A stretch of DNA of 64,000 nt from Rhyacichthys aspro (GCA_036850595.1 CM072160.1:5535773-5599772), one strand, 5' to 3'. Shown: positions 13,351 through 27,559, numbered from the stretch's first letter. The notes: a model not told the origin generated them from the letters alone. A program made the numbers and translations.

Positions 13351-13456
13351 GGATTCTTCTCCAACACTTAATGTTGGTGGGAAAGAAGGGGAGGCTAAAT
13401 TTATATTGGAATTCCTCAGAGACATCCAAGAAGAACTGGAGAGTATATCTGCAGTA

Positions 13457-13475
13457 ACACACACACACACACACA
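13457..13475. repeat. (AC)9 microsatellite
   Basis: Nine uninterrupted AC units; long enough to be polymorphic between individuals. Directly readable. Confidence 0.9.
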
Positions 13476-14207
13476 AGGAGAGCCTGTTTCCAAAGCCCTT
13501 TTGCGGAGGGTCAGGGAGAAAAAAGGCAGGCTATGACTACACTCAGAGCTTTGACCCATATCTGTACCACAGAACTGTCACAGCTGGAAAATGAATGGCC
13601 GACCTTGGTTCAGACTCACATCTAGTCTTGGGGATAGTCCTAGAAAGAGAGCGTTAGCTTTAGGGCCTGCAGATGAAGAGAGGGGAGACAGGTACTTGGA
13701 ACGAATGAGAACCAAATTATTTTACCCCAGTTTCTCTCACCAGTGAATATCTATGTTTAATAGATATTAGAATATATGCTGTGCTTTTAAAGAGAACAGT
13801 GTTTTCGGCCAGGAAGCTTTTCCTGACTCTTTTTATGCAGACTCCAATTTTTCGCTTAGATCGTCAAGAAAAGAAGTTTTGTTGGTTATCCTGCATCGTT
13901 TAATAGGGACGGGGTTGCCTGGGGCATGGACAGGCAAGTTTAGAATATCAATTAGTATCAACCAATTCTCTGAAAGTCTCCTCGGGGTGATGCAGAGTCT
14001 CTTTTTTCACTTCATACAAAGAATAGGCTTTACTGAAGATGAAAGGCAGGGATAGAGGGTTAAGCAAGTTAAGCAGCGTAGTATCTGTGAATCGCTTAAC
14101 TCAGGATAATGTTTATGAGCTGTCTAAATGCAATGACATCTGAACAAAGGTTGCATAAGGGACACAACTGCAAAGTCACTCGAATATACATAAAATATAC
14201 AACTTGA

Positions 14208-14222
14208 AGAGAGAGAGAGAGT
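14208..14222. repeat. (AG)7 microsatellite
   Basis: Seven AG units without interruption. Directly readable. Confidence 0.9.
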
Positions 14223-17200
14223 CATAGGTTATATTTGATTCTGTTTTTACCTTCCTCCACTGTACCATGCATCTTATGAGACACATACCTTCCAATGACA
14301 AGAGGTTTTTTTCCCCCTACATTTTATATTTTTATATTGTGTGTCCTAATGAGTGAAAATGTTCCTTGAGCTGTCGGTGGCTGCAATCAATACAACTGTG
14401 TGTAACTGAGAATGTGATGAATAAAGCTTTTCTAAGCTTATCTCTAATGCAAATTCTACCATTTTTATTGCTGTCTCTTAAGAAAATTGTTTTGCTGATG
14501 ATGATATAACGCACTGTTATGATTTCGACACACTTTTAATGAATTACTGAAATACTGAAACAATTCCTTGACTTGTGGCTTAGCTGAGTGGTATTTGGAT
14601 AAAAAGCATGACCTCAGCAATGTGGGAGGCCTTTATTTCTCACTTCTGTTGAGATCACAAGTGTTTCAGGCCATCTTTGGATAAGTTATCGCATCTGAGG
14701 ACACACATTTACAGAGGACACTTGTGAACAATCAATGAGGGCATTTACTGAAAGGTCTGAACAGGGCTGCAGAAGGCTTTTTTAAAACGAGTCTGTCTGT
14801 CCCAGTAAATGTACCCAGTGTTCTTTAGCCATTTGTTCCCATGTATACCCCTCTTGTTACATGTGGGGTAAGTCAAAACCAAATATCAATACCTATCAGG
14901 GGCTTTACGTTACTACAGTGACTTCAATCAAACCAGATAGTTACTAATTTTGAAAAAAACAACAACAAAACAAACAAAGCCAGGACCCTAACCCAATTAA
15001 TACTGAAGACAAGAGCCCTCACAAAGAGACATTTTGTCCTGGAGCTACGTCAGAGGAGGATGATCAGCACATGATCCAGCTGTATTTGACAAGGTTATGC
15101 CTTATAATCTTAGAGACACACGAGCTACAACCACTTAGACACTCAGACGGTGGAGCCAGTGTATGTCTTTGTGTAATAAAACTGTTTCTGGGTTGACAGA
15201 GTGAGATTTGTAATTAATGTATAAAGGGGATGGATTGCTATAAGGATTATATTAAAGGGATGCACAGCGTTATGTAAAAGAGAGTCTATGAAATACTTAA
15301 GGATTGGTAACTTATTCCCTTCATTTGGGGATTGAACAAAACCCAAGTTTGGAGAAGCAGACAGGAGCAATGACACTAGTGTTGTGTTGTGTATGGCTGC
15401 TACTAGAGCCAATTAAATAAGACTTCACGTCATCTAATACTACAAAATCTCTGTGTGTAAAGAAGCTATTAACTTTCATTTTATTTTGATTTCCTTTTAC
15501 TTTCCCCGTATGACTTTTCTTTTCTTCACATAAAATATATTGTGGAAATATTATCTGTCATCTTTAAATTGACATTGATGAAGTTCCATGTTTAAATGTC
15601 AAATTATGGAAGAACATGGTCCCTTTCTCCAAACTAGAAGTGTGTTAACTACATACTTTAAGAAATCAATTAGACCCATAGCACCTAAAAGATACACTTT
15701 TTCAAAATCTGGTAAATATCACTTGCTGTTTTTTTTTGTTGTTGTTATGAAATCACAAAGCAGAGTTATTTTTGAAGCAGGAAAATGTCTGTGCAGTTTA
15801 AAATTTCCATGACAGTCGATGTTTTAAAAATAAAAGAGAAGGGCATATCCTTTGGGACGGAAATACAAGTTGTTTAAATAAACAGCCTGCTCATTCATCT
15901 ATTTGGTATCTAATGTGTCTGTAGGGACATTAGGACTGAAAACACGGAACCCAAATAGGGACGACTCAAGAGGGAGGGGGGATTGTTAGCCATCTAAAAA
16001 TACAAACTGACAGTCGCATCCACTTCGCAGTTATCTCTGTATCGCACACTAAGTTTCACACATGGATCCGAGAGGCATGATTCAGCCATAAGTCTAAGTA
16101 CCATTTTCAAGCCGGTGGAGGTTTTAAATCAAACAGCTTCAAATGCAGTACACTATAGCTCTTAGCAAGAATCATAAACATGTGATAATGCAGGCTCCAG
16201 CTTTAGGCTCAGCACATAGGCGGTTATCTGAGGTCTACCGTGGCAAAAAATGTATATCCATTTTGAAATTTCCTTATTAACACACTTTTCACGTGATCAT
16301 TTATCGCCCGAAGAAATATAGGACATGAGCCGATTTGTTTGGAGAGATGTTCAAATTCAAGCTGATTTATGCACCAGGTGACTCAAAGATGACAAAAAAT
16401 TTTGAGCCTGATTCAGTGTCTGAAGATAGAGTTGGTGTAATTTCCATCCAATCCTTGAGATTTCACACTAACTCCTGTGAAAAATCACACTTAAAAGGGT
16501 TCCAGTAAGCTGGGGCTTAATTGGCTATGACGTGACATGCATAAAATCAGCTAACTCTCCATTTAAAACACACAACAGCGGTGCTCATTCGGAATATTCA
16601 CTAAAACCTGACGGCGAGTTTACAGCTTTAATGTAAACGCACACGGTTTAGGAAGACCACATGTAATCTGTGCATCTATATGCAGTGAGAAGAGCAGTTA
16701 AGAGGCATTGGTAAATCATGCAAATAAGGCAACTCACACCTATAACAGCCACACAGGGAGGGGGAGGGAGAGGAGGAGATGAAGAAAGAGCTAGCGTCTG
16801 TGAACTCAGTTGGAACCGAGGAATAATGAGCAGGTCAACTTCGCTCATAAATCATATTGTACGACAAGCAAAACACACTGGTCCACAGCAAGAATTCACT
16901 ATTATACTTGCACTATTGTGAACACTTCAGACTAAATCTTTTTACCGTTGGTGTCTACAGATGTACTTAACCTTGCATTTTCTGCAGTCTTAAGTGCTTC
17001 TTAATACTTCATTGTTGTGTTTACTTTTTAACTGGGGCAGCTTAGGTAAGAGTCCAAAGAAAGACACAAAAAAGTCAGCAAATTTAGTCATAATAACAAA
17101 GAAACAGATACCATAGAGAAAGCAGTCTTGCCATTAATTTTAGTTTGTTTGTTTGATACTGGTTTCTGTAACAAACAGGCACAGGTTTGTTAATGGGCAA

Positions 17201-17789
17201 TGTAATGTTCACCTAAGTATGCTTTACCTAAGCTCCAATGGCTTTTATAATTCAGTAGCAGTTGTCTTTAATTACATATATGGTTTTTTTACGACCCCTG
17301 ATATTTTTTTTTACAATTTGACATGAATGGACACCAAATGGTTAGCTGTATTGGGCAGGGTATAAGAATAAGAAATTGAAAATCATAGATCAATGCCATT
17401 AATTACACAACTCACCTATATATTATAATTTACTGAGTTCTTTTTAAAATCACCAGTGGTTCTTGTCAAAAGTGTTTTTAAGAATGCACCATCAGAATGA
17501 ATATACTTGTATTATAGTGTCTACTCCAAAAGCTTTTATCGCACTGTTCATTAATATGCCACCTATTCACTTTGTGCTAAAAATCCCTCATCGCTGCTTA
17601 AAGCTTGATTACCGCTGATTTATTTCAATGAGGTGCCCATGTTTTGGCACATCCTCTAAATAATTACATTGGATACAGAGTCTGAATGACAGTCTGCTTA
17701 GTTATGCCTAAAGACTTACATATTTGGTGTAATCCAGACAGTAATTACATACTCGTAATGTTGTGTGGATTTAGGAATATCATAGAAGC

Positions 17790-17930
17790 TATTTATGCAT
17801 TCACGGTTCACTCTAAGCTCATTAACAAGCGTGGTGATTGCTGGTGAGGACTAATTATTTTGGCCCGTTACGTTCCTTCAGCTCGTTAGGCATGCACACC
17901 AGGAATTTGTCCTCTGGCTTTGCGTGTTGC
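17790..17930. other. Candidate conserved non-coding block
   Basis: Contains CTCATTAAC, a TAATTA homeodomain core at 17852-17857, and retained CpGs around 17801, 17830, 17866, 17871 and 17884 in otherwise A+T-rich surroundings. There is no open frame of interest and no transposon signature. The combination of TAAT cores with retained CpG is the texture of developmental enhancers, but nothing here proves conservation or activity. Confidence 0.3.
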
Positions 17931-19890
17931 ATATTAAAGGACATTTATAAAACACATTTAGTTTATAAAAGTGTGAGGTCTTGAAATGGCTTTTGATTTT
18001 ATTTCATTATCACCAGTAGGTCTTATGCAAAATCTGTTCCCAGAAAAAACACTTAATGAAAAAGACCCAGTGCAAATTCTGCCAAAGTGAGAGATGAGCC
18101 TGTACTGATAGCATCACTTGGCCCTATCTGATATCATTTAATGGACATGGTTTATGATATCAAAGGCTAATTACATCCGCGCTATAAGAGCCATACGGGT
18201 GCAGCGGGTGCTAAGTAACGCCGGTCATTTAAAACACAGGCCTTTTGACCTAGTTTTACAGGGTCAAGCAACTATTGCTTTCTGTCATTTTATCCCAAAA
18301 GAAAAGCTAATTCTTAGGGGCTTTGATATATTTTTTTACTGCTTTAAAAAACTGAACTTACTGTGAAAAAAAGTGAGCTACTACTACTTTTATGCTAATG
18401 TACACTCATTTATATTGTGGAGTGTATCTACAACAGCAGATCATGACTTGATAAAACTTAAGATTTTGTGTTTCTTATATTAAACTATTTATTTTTTAAT
18501 ACACAGTATTTATCAATATGTATGTCTGTATAAATAATTATGGCTGCAGTAATCATGACACAGATTAAAATAAGAAGATCACCTTGATGATACTGGCAGA
18601 CCGAAATGTAATTTCTCAATAGGTGTGTCTCAATCATTCTAACAACAAACACACAGTTCTCAGGACCAAAGCCTGATTGGGACTGAGACTTCCCGACACT
18701 TAAATCCAGTGGTATGTGAAGGCGTCTAGAAGACGCTTCTGAATTAGACCAGAGTCTTTGAAAGACAGACAGCCAGACCAGGCCTGAGCTTGGCATTTCG
18801 ACATGACAAAGATGAAACTGTACACTGTTTCTTGGAATAGCCACTTCACTAAGCGGCTCCGGCAACTCGATCCCCTGCTCACTTTCACTGGGGTCAAACA
18901 CGCCTCTCTCACCTTCTCTTTTTCTTTGCCCACAAACCTCTCTCCCTGCTCAGATTAGTCGGTTTGTGGTATACACGCTGGCTGGCTGCGTAAAACTCTC
19001 AAAATAACCATTGAGAGCATTTCCTCCACCATTCAAATGCCACAGCTGCTCCTGTGTAAAAATAGGACCATCTTCTTGAGGTGTCTCACAAGAAATCATT
19101 AAGTCAGTTTGAGGTGCTGATAAGTGTTAAGTCCCCGGGCTGTATGAAAATATATAGCGAATTACATGCCCTAAAGACATGCAAAGTAGGGATAAACCCC
19201 GATAAAGGTGCTTCGATTGGAAAGCTTTTAGTTAAATGTCAAGTAGGGCTTATATATAATCCAATCCCATCATCTTTTTCTCCTCCAGACATCACTGATA
19301 GCTTTCTTTATCCTACTACTATGTCACATGCTTTTTTGATTATTCATTCCTGCAATAAAGTTGTATAAAGGCTACAAAGATACAAACAATCTGTACAAAA
19401 AGATCACTGTTTCTGACCCAGACGGTCTGAACAGTGACTGAGTGTGATCACGGGTCTGTGAAGCTAGTATTAAATCACTGCTTTGCCCAACAGGCCACAG
19501 CCACAAGAAGCACTAGATATAAACTGTGCAGTGATAAAGGTGGAGCTATGTTGAGTGATGTATTTCTGCCCTCTGGACATACCAGGCTCATTTTTATCTT
19601 AAAAAATAGTATTTATCTCAGTTACAAAGATGAAACAAAGTATACATATTTAGACATATACAGAGTTAAGATAACCACAGTGTTACATATCCCAAAATGC
19701 AAGTAAGGCCATATAGAACAACCCAGGTCTTTTATTTTTTTTATTTTATTTTTTTACTACTTGTTATGATGAAGCCTTATTTAAACTCATCTAGTGTTTT
19801 CTATGCAACAAAATGACCCAAGATTGGAGATCGAACTGAAGTTTTAGGCTTTTGCAAATGGAACCTGAGAGTGGTGCACTTAGAAGTAGC
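17931..19890. other. Non-coding stretch, no gene seen
   Basis: A CpG-retaining patch lies at about 18170-18225 and another at 19080-19230. A minus-strand frame at 18485-18901 opens at GTG, has no recognisable domain, and overlaps a second frame on the same strand; I read it as chance. A T-rich tract closes the stretch (listed separately). Confidence 0.65.
19729..19757. repeat. T-rich low-complexity tract
   Basis: T-runs interrupted by single A residues, about 29 nt. On the minus strand it could be the A-tail remnant of a retroposed sequence, but no body is recognisable next to it. Confidence 0.7.
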
Positions 19891-19896
19891 CACAGG

Positions 19897-19935
19897 AGGG
19901 TAGTAACTAGTTACACAAATAAATGTACTGAAGTA
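19897..19935. mobile_element. Fragment of a 'tactcaagta'-type MITE
   Basis: The segment containing AGTAACTAGTTACA and ATGTACTGAAGTA resembles the terminal part of a common percomorph hAT-type MITE whose ends read roughly 'agtggtggaaagtaac...tactgtacttaagta'. This is recognised from memory of the family and not from a search. Only one end is present. It abuts the SINE-like segment that follows. Confidence 0.4.
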
Positions 19936-19985
19936 GCACTGCTCCCTGACTTCAAAAAGGTCCTGAGTTTGATCTTCAGTATTCA
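19928..19985 (+). mobile_element. Degenerate tRNA-SINE head
   Basis: The order 'TAGCACTG...GGTCCTGAGTTTGATCT' mirrors the head of a widespread fish tRNA-derived SINE ('TTAGCACTG...GGTCCTGGGTTCGAT'). The second part stands where the RNA polymerase III B-box (GGTTCGAATCC type) should be, at about 19965-19975. The A-box is too eroded to be sure. Truncated; no poly-A or tail repeat is visible. Confidence 0.4.
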
Positions 19986-22900
19986 GTTTCCCCACCAACA
20001 GCTCAAGTAGTAGCAACAGCAGTAGTATATGATGAAATACCTTCCTGAACATACAGTATCTGGTCAGCTGTCAGCTACAAATGCCCACAGTAACATACAG
20101 TATATAGTTCCTTTGTCAGTGGTTCAAACACAATACACAGAAAGATATACTGCTGTCTTTTCATTTTAATTATTTCTGTTCCATGTATCAGTAGTTTGCA
20201 GAAATGTCAATACATTTGATTCTGGAGGCTGGGTTGAATCACATGGGCAAACTAACAAATCAAGCTAATGTAAAATGTATGGCAGGCCTTTTTTGTGAAG
20301 GCCACATTGCAAACATACGAGACCTATCAGACTAGAAGAACCAGAAGGAAGAGAGTCTCCTTTGCTCAGAGCTGTTGATGAAAACACAGGCGGTGGTGTG
20401 TGAGATGGTCAGGTGTATCACCAGATCGATGTCCGAATGACCTGCTACAATCCCAGCCTCACACTGTACACAGCAGAAGGCAGGCACATAGACAGTAATG
20501 CAGCTCAGCGGGACCACCGAACAGCTGGGTCAGGTCACAACCTGTAACACCACACTCCACAGAAAATCCAGCAGGACACGGTGAGAGAGAAGTGTGCCAC
20601 AATTACTGTACACGGCAGGATCGGGATCACTGTGTCTCTGTCAGACAGGCACAGCTCTATCATCGTGATATTAATAAAGCAATGATAGACACTGCAGGAA
20701 ACATGTGGTAAACTTACTGCTCACAGGCAAAATATGACCTTTTGCATATTTCACTCCTATTAAAATTAACTGAGGCTGTGATGAAAAATGAATGAAATAG
20801 AGGAAAGGAAGGAAATACACCTCCTCAGGTCACATTTGTGCTAGTGATATTTTTATATAGTTACATAGCTAACAAAGAAACAAAATAAATCAAAGAAAAT
20901 AAATGTTGCACAGCCCAGTGCACTCATATTTTAATTAATAATTTAATGTTGCATGCTTTGACCACCACCAATACTTTATAAACATAAGTAAAATACTACA
21001 TGATCCCAATTTAAGTGATCAGTGTAATCAAGCCAGTTAGCAACATAAACTACATTCAAATAATTAGCAAATTACTTTCACCACTATTTAAGTTTTTTTT
21101 AATGTCCTATACCCAATATAAATAGTTTTTGGTGTGATTGTAACAGTGCATCTTCTGAATTTTACATTGAATTCAACACCACTGCAGTACAGTAACACAA
21201 ATACTGACTGAAACACTTAAATCCATTGAGAAATAATTCAATGGTCAGTAAACATAAAAAATTTAAACTATAATACACTATCTCCTATATTGAAATTATA
21301 TTACACACATGCCTGAACTCCTCCAAACTATCTGCATGCATTTCATGTTTGGAGGCTTTTCCTTGAGGCTTACAAGCAGCAGCAGCCGTGAACAAGCTGC
21401 AATAATAATTCTCTTCACATTTAATTGTTTATCTATCCTCCTTTGAAGTTATTGCTTTATAATAATATGCACCTCTGCTCACTCTTAATGCTTGTTGCCA
21501 CAGCCTACAAAGTATTTCCTTTAGAATATAATCACACATCCTCTGCTGTTAAGAGAGCAGCAAGGGAATGGCTACAAATAGACAACAGCATCTGCGAGCT
21601 GTGGGACTGAGACTAAGCACATACAAAGTGATGACAACTCACAGCTTAAAGTGCAGACTTCTAATTCTACCACTGGGTATCTGAAAGCCAGAGAGAGCTC
21701 ACTCAAGATGCATGAGTTCAATATAAACCTGAGAATGATCAGTGTTAACTCACTATGAACAGTTGCCGTTGAAGAAATGCTAGCCCATTACTCTTTATCA
21801 ATATTAAGTTCTCCTTAATCACATACGTGGTAGGTGAGCATCTCAAAGAAATGCACTGAAAAACACTGGTAATCTCTGCTTGAGATAGCATGTACAAAAA
21901 TTCTGCTCAGATTTAGGTGTTTTACAAGTAAAAAGTCCCTCCAGTTAAACGGTAAGTGTTTTGACCATAAAGTGTGCTACCATTGCTTCCCAGAGCAATT
22001 TAGCCAACAAGAAGACAAGCACTGCAAACCAAGCAGAAGAAGCGCCTGAAGCAAAGGAGACGACTGAGTGTGGTTGGTGTGTGTTGGTCGCCCACCGACA
22101 CCACAGAGTAGCACTCTCTCTGTCTTTTCTCAGTCCTTCACCAACCTATCTCTCTCTCTGTCTCCAGCTTTTTGGTTCTTGCTTCTAGGGTTTTCATTCG
22201 TATACAGTGTGTCTGCAAAACAAAGCACACATGTAATTTGATGTATTCATAATGTACACATCGTATTAACCTAAATTTGTGGTATGGTCTTGGTCTTCAG
22301 CATCTTCTGTGACATTGTACAGCAATAAACTGTCACTTTGAGCCACTGCATGGATTTTTCTTTTTGCTATTAACGTTGCATGGCACAGGCCATCTGTAGC
22401 TGACATCAGGAAATCACTGCTCACATGCCGTCTGTGTGTCTGTGATGGTCAGTGTCACAGAGACGCCCCAGGAGCGATCACTGTCTCTTTTTCAAGAGAC
22501 ACAATTCAATCACAAAAACTAGATTTGTGCAATATTTATGCCATAATGACCCCTGAGAGCTGTCACTTAATGCCATCAAAATGTATTGCAACGTATAAAA
22601 TGTTTTTTTTTGGTTTGTTTTTTGTGTGTGTCACTATTACTGCAGACTTTCAGAACAGCAGAATTTCCAGAACAGAAAGGACTGAAACTGCTAGAGCAGT
22701 GAAGAAACAAAACCCTTTGATGGTTTGATCACCCAGTGAAATGTTGCTATCATGCCATTACCACAATTGTTGAGGCACAAGCAATGACCGTGGAAGGAAA
22801 CCACACAGGGCTCCTGTGTTCCTCCTGCTGTGTTCCTCTCATAACTGTGCAGAAAGGACGGGCCTAGTTACCGTCGGGGCCTTGATAAATGACCGACTTC

Positions 22901-25900
22901 ACCCTCCTTTGCTCCTCTTTTTATAAACCAGGAAATAAAAGTATATTGAACGGGGCCTGCTGGGTCAATCTCACGCCATAACACCAAGCTTCTTGCTTCA
23001 TTGCAGCCGAGAAGAGACAAGTATGAGAGAGTAAATGGATTCCTCAAAGTTTGATTGAGACAGTGTTTCACAGGCAATGTGGCACAGTTGGACCGTTCTG
23101 TGTAACATTGGTTTCTGTACTTCAATACAAAAGGGTCATTAAATTTCAGCTGCTGCTTAATTAAAAGAAATTTGATTTTCTGTCCATACCATCTTATACC
23201 ATCTTGCATGAAATGGGACCTTGTGCAGTCCAGGTTAAGTGAGCCAACTCCCAGTTAAGCTGCTATCATAACCTTCTGCTCCCACTTGGATGAGCTCATT
23301 ACATTTGAGAGCTGTCTAATGAAGGCCATATACATCACAAGTATTGTTACGGGCAAGTAAAACACTCATGGGTGAATCAAAAGAGGCTCTCTTGTGAAGC
23401 GCTGTTTGTCTAGACTATGATCTGTAGTAAATAATATGGTATTTTTAATAGAACAAGGACACAAATGTGGAACAACCTTCATGCTCTAGTAGTTCACAAT
23501 GAAACTCAATGGCCTCCTGTGGAACTGCTCATCATAAACAAGTGGTTGGTCATGCACACGAGAATGCCACCTATTCCTATTTTCTCTCCAAAATCATTAC
23601 TGGTCTGTCACATTTTTGAGCCCATTCAATAGTAACACTATCGTACACATGGTAAGACTACATAGCTGTAGGAGCCATTTTTATCTACCTCAACTCGATG
23701 TGTGGTTCTTGATTGCAGCTAAATTGGCAATTACCTGGCCCTATTTAAGGGGCAGACAGGGCAAAGGGGCAGGTGGAGGTAAATAGTCTTTTGACCGTGT
23801 CCTGTCAGTCATTGTTAATACTGTGGTATTTTTAGATTCTTGACATTTCACAGATAAGACAGTAACAATTTTTGGACTCTTCATGTTCTTAAATGTTAAC
23901 TCTTTCTTAAACTAAATCATAAAGTTGGTTTGTATTTAAATCAAAACACATAAAACTAGCCTTTAGCCACAATATTTTTCTAAGCTTAAACAAAGTTGTC
24001 CTCTTGTGTAAACTCAAGCATAATATAGCCACCCTCAATTTAAGTTTTTGCACACTCTAATATTTCATTAAAACGAACTAATTGAGACACTGTAACATAT
24101 CTTGTACGATTTGTTTCGATTAAAAGCTATGAGAACTATTCTATAGTTATATTATGTACAATATACTACTTTATCAAGCTGTTTTTAAGAAATAGATAGC
24201 ACTGTGATGTCCGTCTGAAACTGCTCATTTTGATTTAATCTATTGTATTTTCGACTCTCAAAAAGCTATTTAATCACCTGAAATTAGCTTTGCATCTTGC
24301 CGTGCTCTCCCTGTTTTAAGTCTGTTTAGACATTTGTGATCCATGTGAGGTTCATATTTCAATTGTACTGTGCCAGAGATCAGCTGAAAGTGACCAAAAC
24401 CCACCTTTTCCAGAGGAAGCACTGTGCATGGCAAGTGTAAACACACCTCAACATTATACTCTTCTTCCACGCTATGGAGTGAATTTTCAGCCGGGATTGT
24501 CTTTTCCGAGGGGTGTTCGACTCTGGTCTACGCTGTGTCTCTACACGCCAAATACTAATAGAGTTTACATCAAAGATTTCCCTCCCACTGTGACAGCCGA
24601 GAGACAGTCACACAGTCCCTCCGCCGCCGCTTCCTACTGCCCTCGCCTCCCTCCGTCTACTTCCCACCTACAGTGGGTTTAGAGCAAGGTGGAGTGTCAC
24701 CTTGCTCTGCGCCCAGCGGCCTGTGGCTAGATGATGATTTATAGCTGAGGAAAGCGGGGGTTTGGGAGATGAAGTTGGTGGATGGCTAGGTTTAAAATCA
24801 CTTGTGGCGGTGTATGAAAGCGTAGCAAGATAAATGAATGTGGTCTCTGCATGCCAATCACACTGATCTATTCTCCAGCAGGTTTTCAATCTGAACACAG
24901 GCTGTGGCCAGCTCTTTATAATGATATTTTTCTGCACTCAGTTTGAGATAACACACAGACCCTCTCTTTGAAGGAAATAAATAGTGAGTTCACAGACAGA
25001 GTTTTATACAGTCACACTGCACTTATATATTTACATAATTGTTTGGACTCATTTTATGATATATTTTACTGTTTTATATTAATGGATATATCACTAGAGC
25101 AGCTGCTTTGTATTTATGAATGTATTGTATATAGGATAATTTTGTTTGAAAAGACTAAATGCTAATACTATCTTCAAACATGTAAACATCAAACTACCAA
25201 ACTTGTAGTAAACACAAATAGATGAATCAGTGTTGAGCATTCACTTACCAAAGGAAAAAGAAGAACTGTAATAGAGTGACACATAAACAAAAAGAGAAAA
25301 AATAATATGAACACTACATGATATCTTTGTCTTATGTTTCTTTGATATGCCCATGTTATTTGAATCATTTAGTTACAGCTATAACTATGCACTGAAGAAA
25401 TATGTTTGGTTGAAATGACTCAATTTCTTTAGGACACAGGGGTATAAGATGTAACTTGATGTAAGAGTTATCCATGCTAGGAACTTCTGAATGACCTACA
25501 TGACTTTAAACACATTTCTCTGTTCTTATGGATGTCATGGGAAACTCACAAATCTCACTTTAGATGACACTGGTTTACAAGAAACACTGCACAGTATGTC
25601 CACGTCAATGTAATCTTAAATTGTCCTTGGAAGACAAATTGGTGTATTGGGGCTGACAATTGCGACCCATTGTGTTGTCTGGAAGAAATCAGAGACAAGA
25701 GGGAAGTCAGTCATGAAAAATACCGGTGTCGCTCTGAACAAAAAGCAGCTTTTTCAGTATTGGTGGTAAAAGGGACTAGTGTTCATCCCTACATCAAAAG
25801 TAAGCACACCACCAGGATAGGACTGACCGTCTCCATCCCTGTAGGGAACAACAAACAGTAGATAAGATAATTACTCATCTAAATGCATGATTTTGCTGAT

Positions 25901-26533
25901 ATTAGAAAAAGCAGGCAGCACTGATTTATGTTTAGTATGTTAATACAATTCCCACCATGTTTATTTGAATAAAATGAGAATTAAAATCATTCACTTCAGT
26001 AGCAGAGTGGACCCCTGTGATGTGTGACCCTCAGTACGAAGCCGTTCCCTGTGGCTCATAGCTAACGAGAAGACCCCACAGAATACAAAACACTATGTGC
26101 CCACTGCACTTCAATTTATTTGTAACCCTTCTAGCTAAACAAATATATCCATGTAATGTGTCCAGAAACCATGGGTGTGTAAAATAATAAATAATGTAAC
26201 TGACTTAATAAAGAAAAAAGTGTCTTTCAAAATATATATGTTTAATTAATGTTTTTAAGAGTCTCTACTTATCTATAGACAAAGCTTTTATGAAATGGTG
26301 TAGGAACAATACAAGTGATAGTGTTTTTGCTTATGTAACCAAACATACAGACACGGATAAGCAATTATATCAGGGTTTTCTGTGTTAAAAAAAAAAAAAA
26401 AAAGGTCTTTAAGAATGTAAACCTTTTTGTGATACCACTTTTTCCAAAACAAATACTAGCATGATTATTTAAAAGTGAGCACTCTGATACCATAAACAGG
26501 TATTAGTACTTAATATTTACGATTCTTACCTAA
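19986..26533. other. Non-coding stretch, no gene seen
   Basis: GC-raised patches occur at 20321-20660, 23700-23790 and 24420-24930; none shows exons. At 20905-20915 the string GTTGCACAGCCC repeats the right end of the hAT-like relic at 12159, so a single-ended relic of the same family may lie here. A minus-strand frame at 22868-23209 (ATG start, 113 codons) has no recognisable content. A 17-A run is listed separately. Confidence 0.65.
26387..26403 (+). repeat. A17 homopolymer
   Basis: Seventeen consecutive A residues, the longest homopolymer in the window. No retroposon body is recognisable upstream, so it may be a plain mononucleotide repeat. Confidence 0.9.
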
Positions 26534-26632
26534 ATTTCAACACCATGGCGATTTTTCAGATCTTTTTTTATCTAGTAGACTTGTGCCTCTTGACTTTAAC
26601 AGAGCATCATTTACAGTTTGCCCTATTTTTTA
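26534..26632 (+). repeat. Dispersed repeat, copy A
   Basis: This roughly 100-bp segment aligns by eye with 37905-38009. Shared landmarks in the same order are ATTTCAA-ACCATG, GATTTTTCAG, an AGAGCATCAT block and CAGTTTGC. The segment between GATTTTTCAG and AGAGCATCAT has diverged. It is an unidentified interspersed repeat; no ends or target duplication are evident and it encodes nothing. Confidence 0.6.
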
Positions 26633-27559
26633 TTCACAGTAAAATCTTAGAGGAGAGATGTTTAGAGGAAAAAAAGTATTCATGGATAGTATTGGTATTT
26701 GGACAACAATTCTGAACGTACTAATTAAAATCTATTGCAATTTTTTTTCATGCAATAATAAAACTGAAAAAACAAATAAAAATCATGTGTCACCTGAAAC
26801 GTGTTACTAATCCACAACATTTTGAGTGTGTAACTTGTAGTGGCTCAAACACCCAAGAGCAGTTGTCCACACTCGATGCATACTGTGTGAGTCACACAGA
26901 CAGATTGTGCCTTGCTCTCCATCTGAGTCCACTCATATGTCACTGATATCACTGCCACATATTGTTGCATTGCTCAGTCATCTCTCAGTGAACATATTGT
27001 CTGTGGTGCAAAACGGGAAATCTGCTGACCGAGAATGCAAAAGGACAGCTATATATTGTTCTTCTTTCAGTATATGAACCATTCAACCATTGAATGAATT
27101 TGTGAGGGCCGTGTTAAATGGAAAATTGTTAAAATCACTTTAATTAATAAAAGTGTGTTCTTAATGATTAAGGACTCAAGGAGAAATTTGAGTCCCACAA
27201 CTGCTTAAAATAATAAGAAATTGTGTATTAAATGGTATAATGGTAGAAACACACTTTATCATATATATATAAACAATGATATTTAGCTTTTATTAACATC
27301 TTTACATACTACTGTATAAAGCTGGTTGTGTGAAAGACATGTATGGTTGAATATTTTTGGTACATTGACAAAGCAGTGTTGCTGTTTGGTTCATTTTTTT
27401 GTCCCTCTGTAAAATTGTCAGAAACCCATAACGTACCTCTCAGCATGATCCCATCACTGTGTTTAGAACCTCGCTTAGCTTGACTGTGGTTGAACTCTAA
27501 CAATCTGTTTTTTGCAATTTGCTTTTGCGATTGGTGTACAAAAATGGTGCGAATTGCTG

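Larger units (their letters stand above)
12264..17780. other. Non-coding stretch with microsatellites
   Basis: No gene is supported. The block at about 13250-13350 has GC-raised sequence with CpGs and an AATCAATTTAATGG-type core; another at about 16490-16640 retains CpGs in otherwise A+T-rich DNA. A polypurine run lies at about 16753-16790. Simple repeats at 13457 and 14208 are listed separately. Open frames here are all short and mutually overlapping. Confidence 0.65.

Noticed and set aside
18485..18901. 138-codon minus-strand frame
   Set aside because: Opens at GTG, overlaps another frame on the same strand, no domain or homologue recognised, and no splice-site framing.
22868..23209. 113-codon minus-strand frame with an ATG
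   Set aside because: Composition like translated random sequence and no recognisable motif; a single ATG frame of this length is expected by chance in 64 kb.
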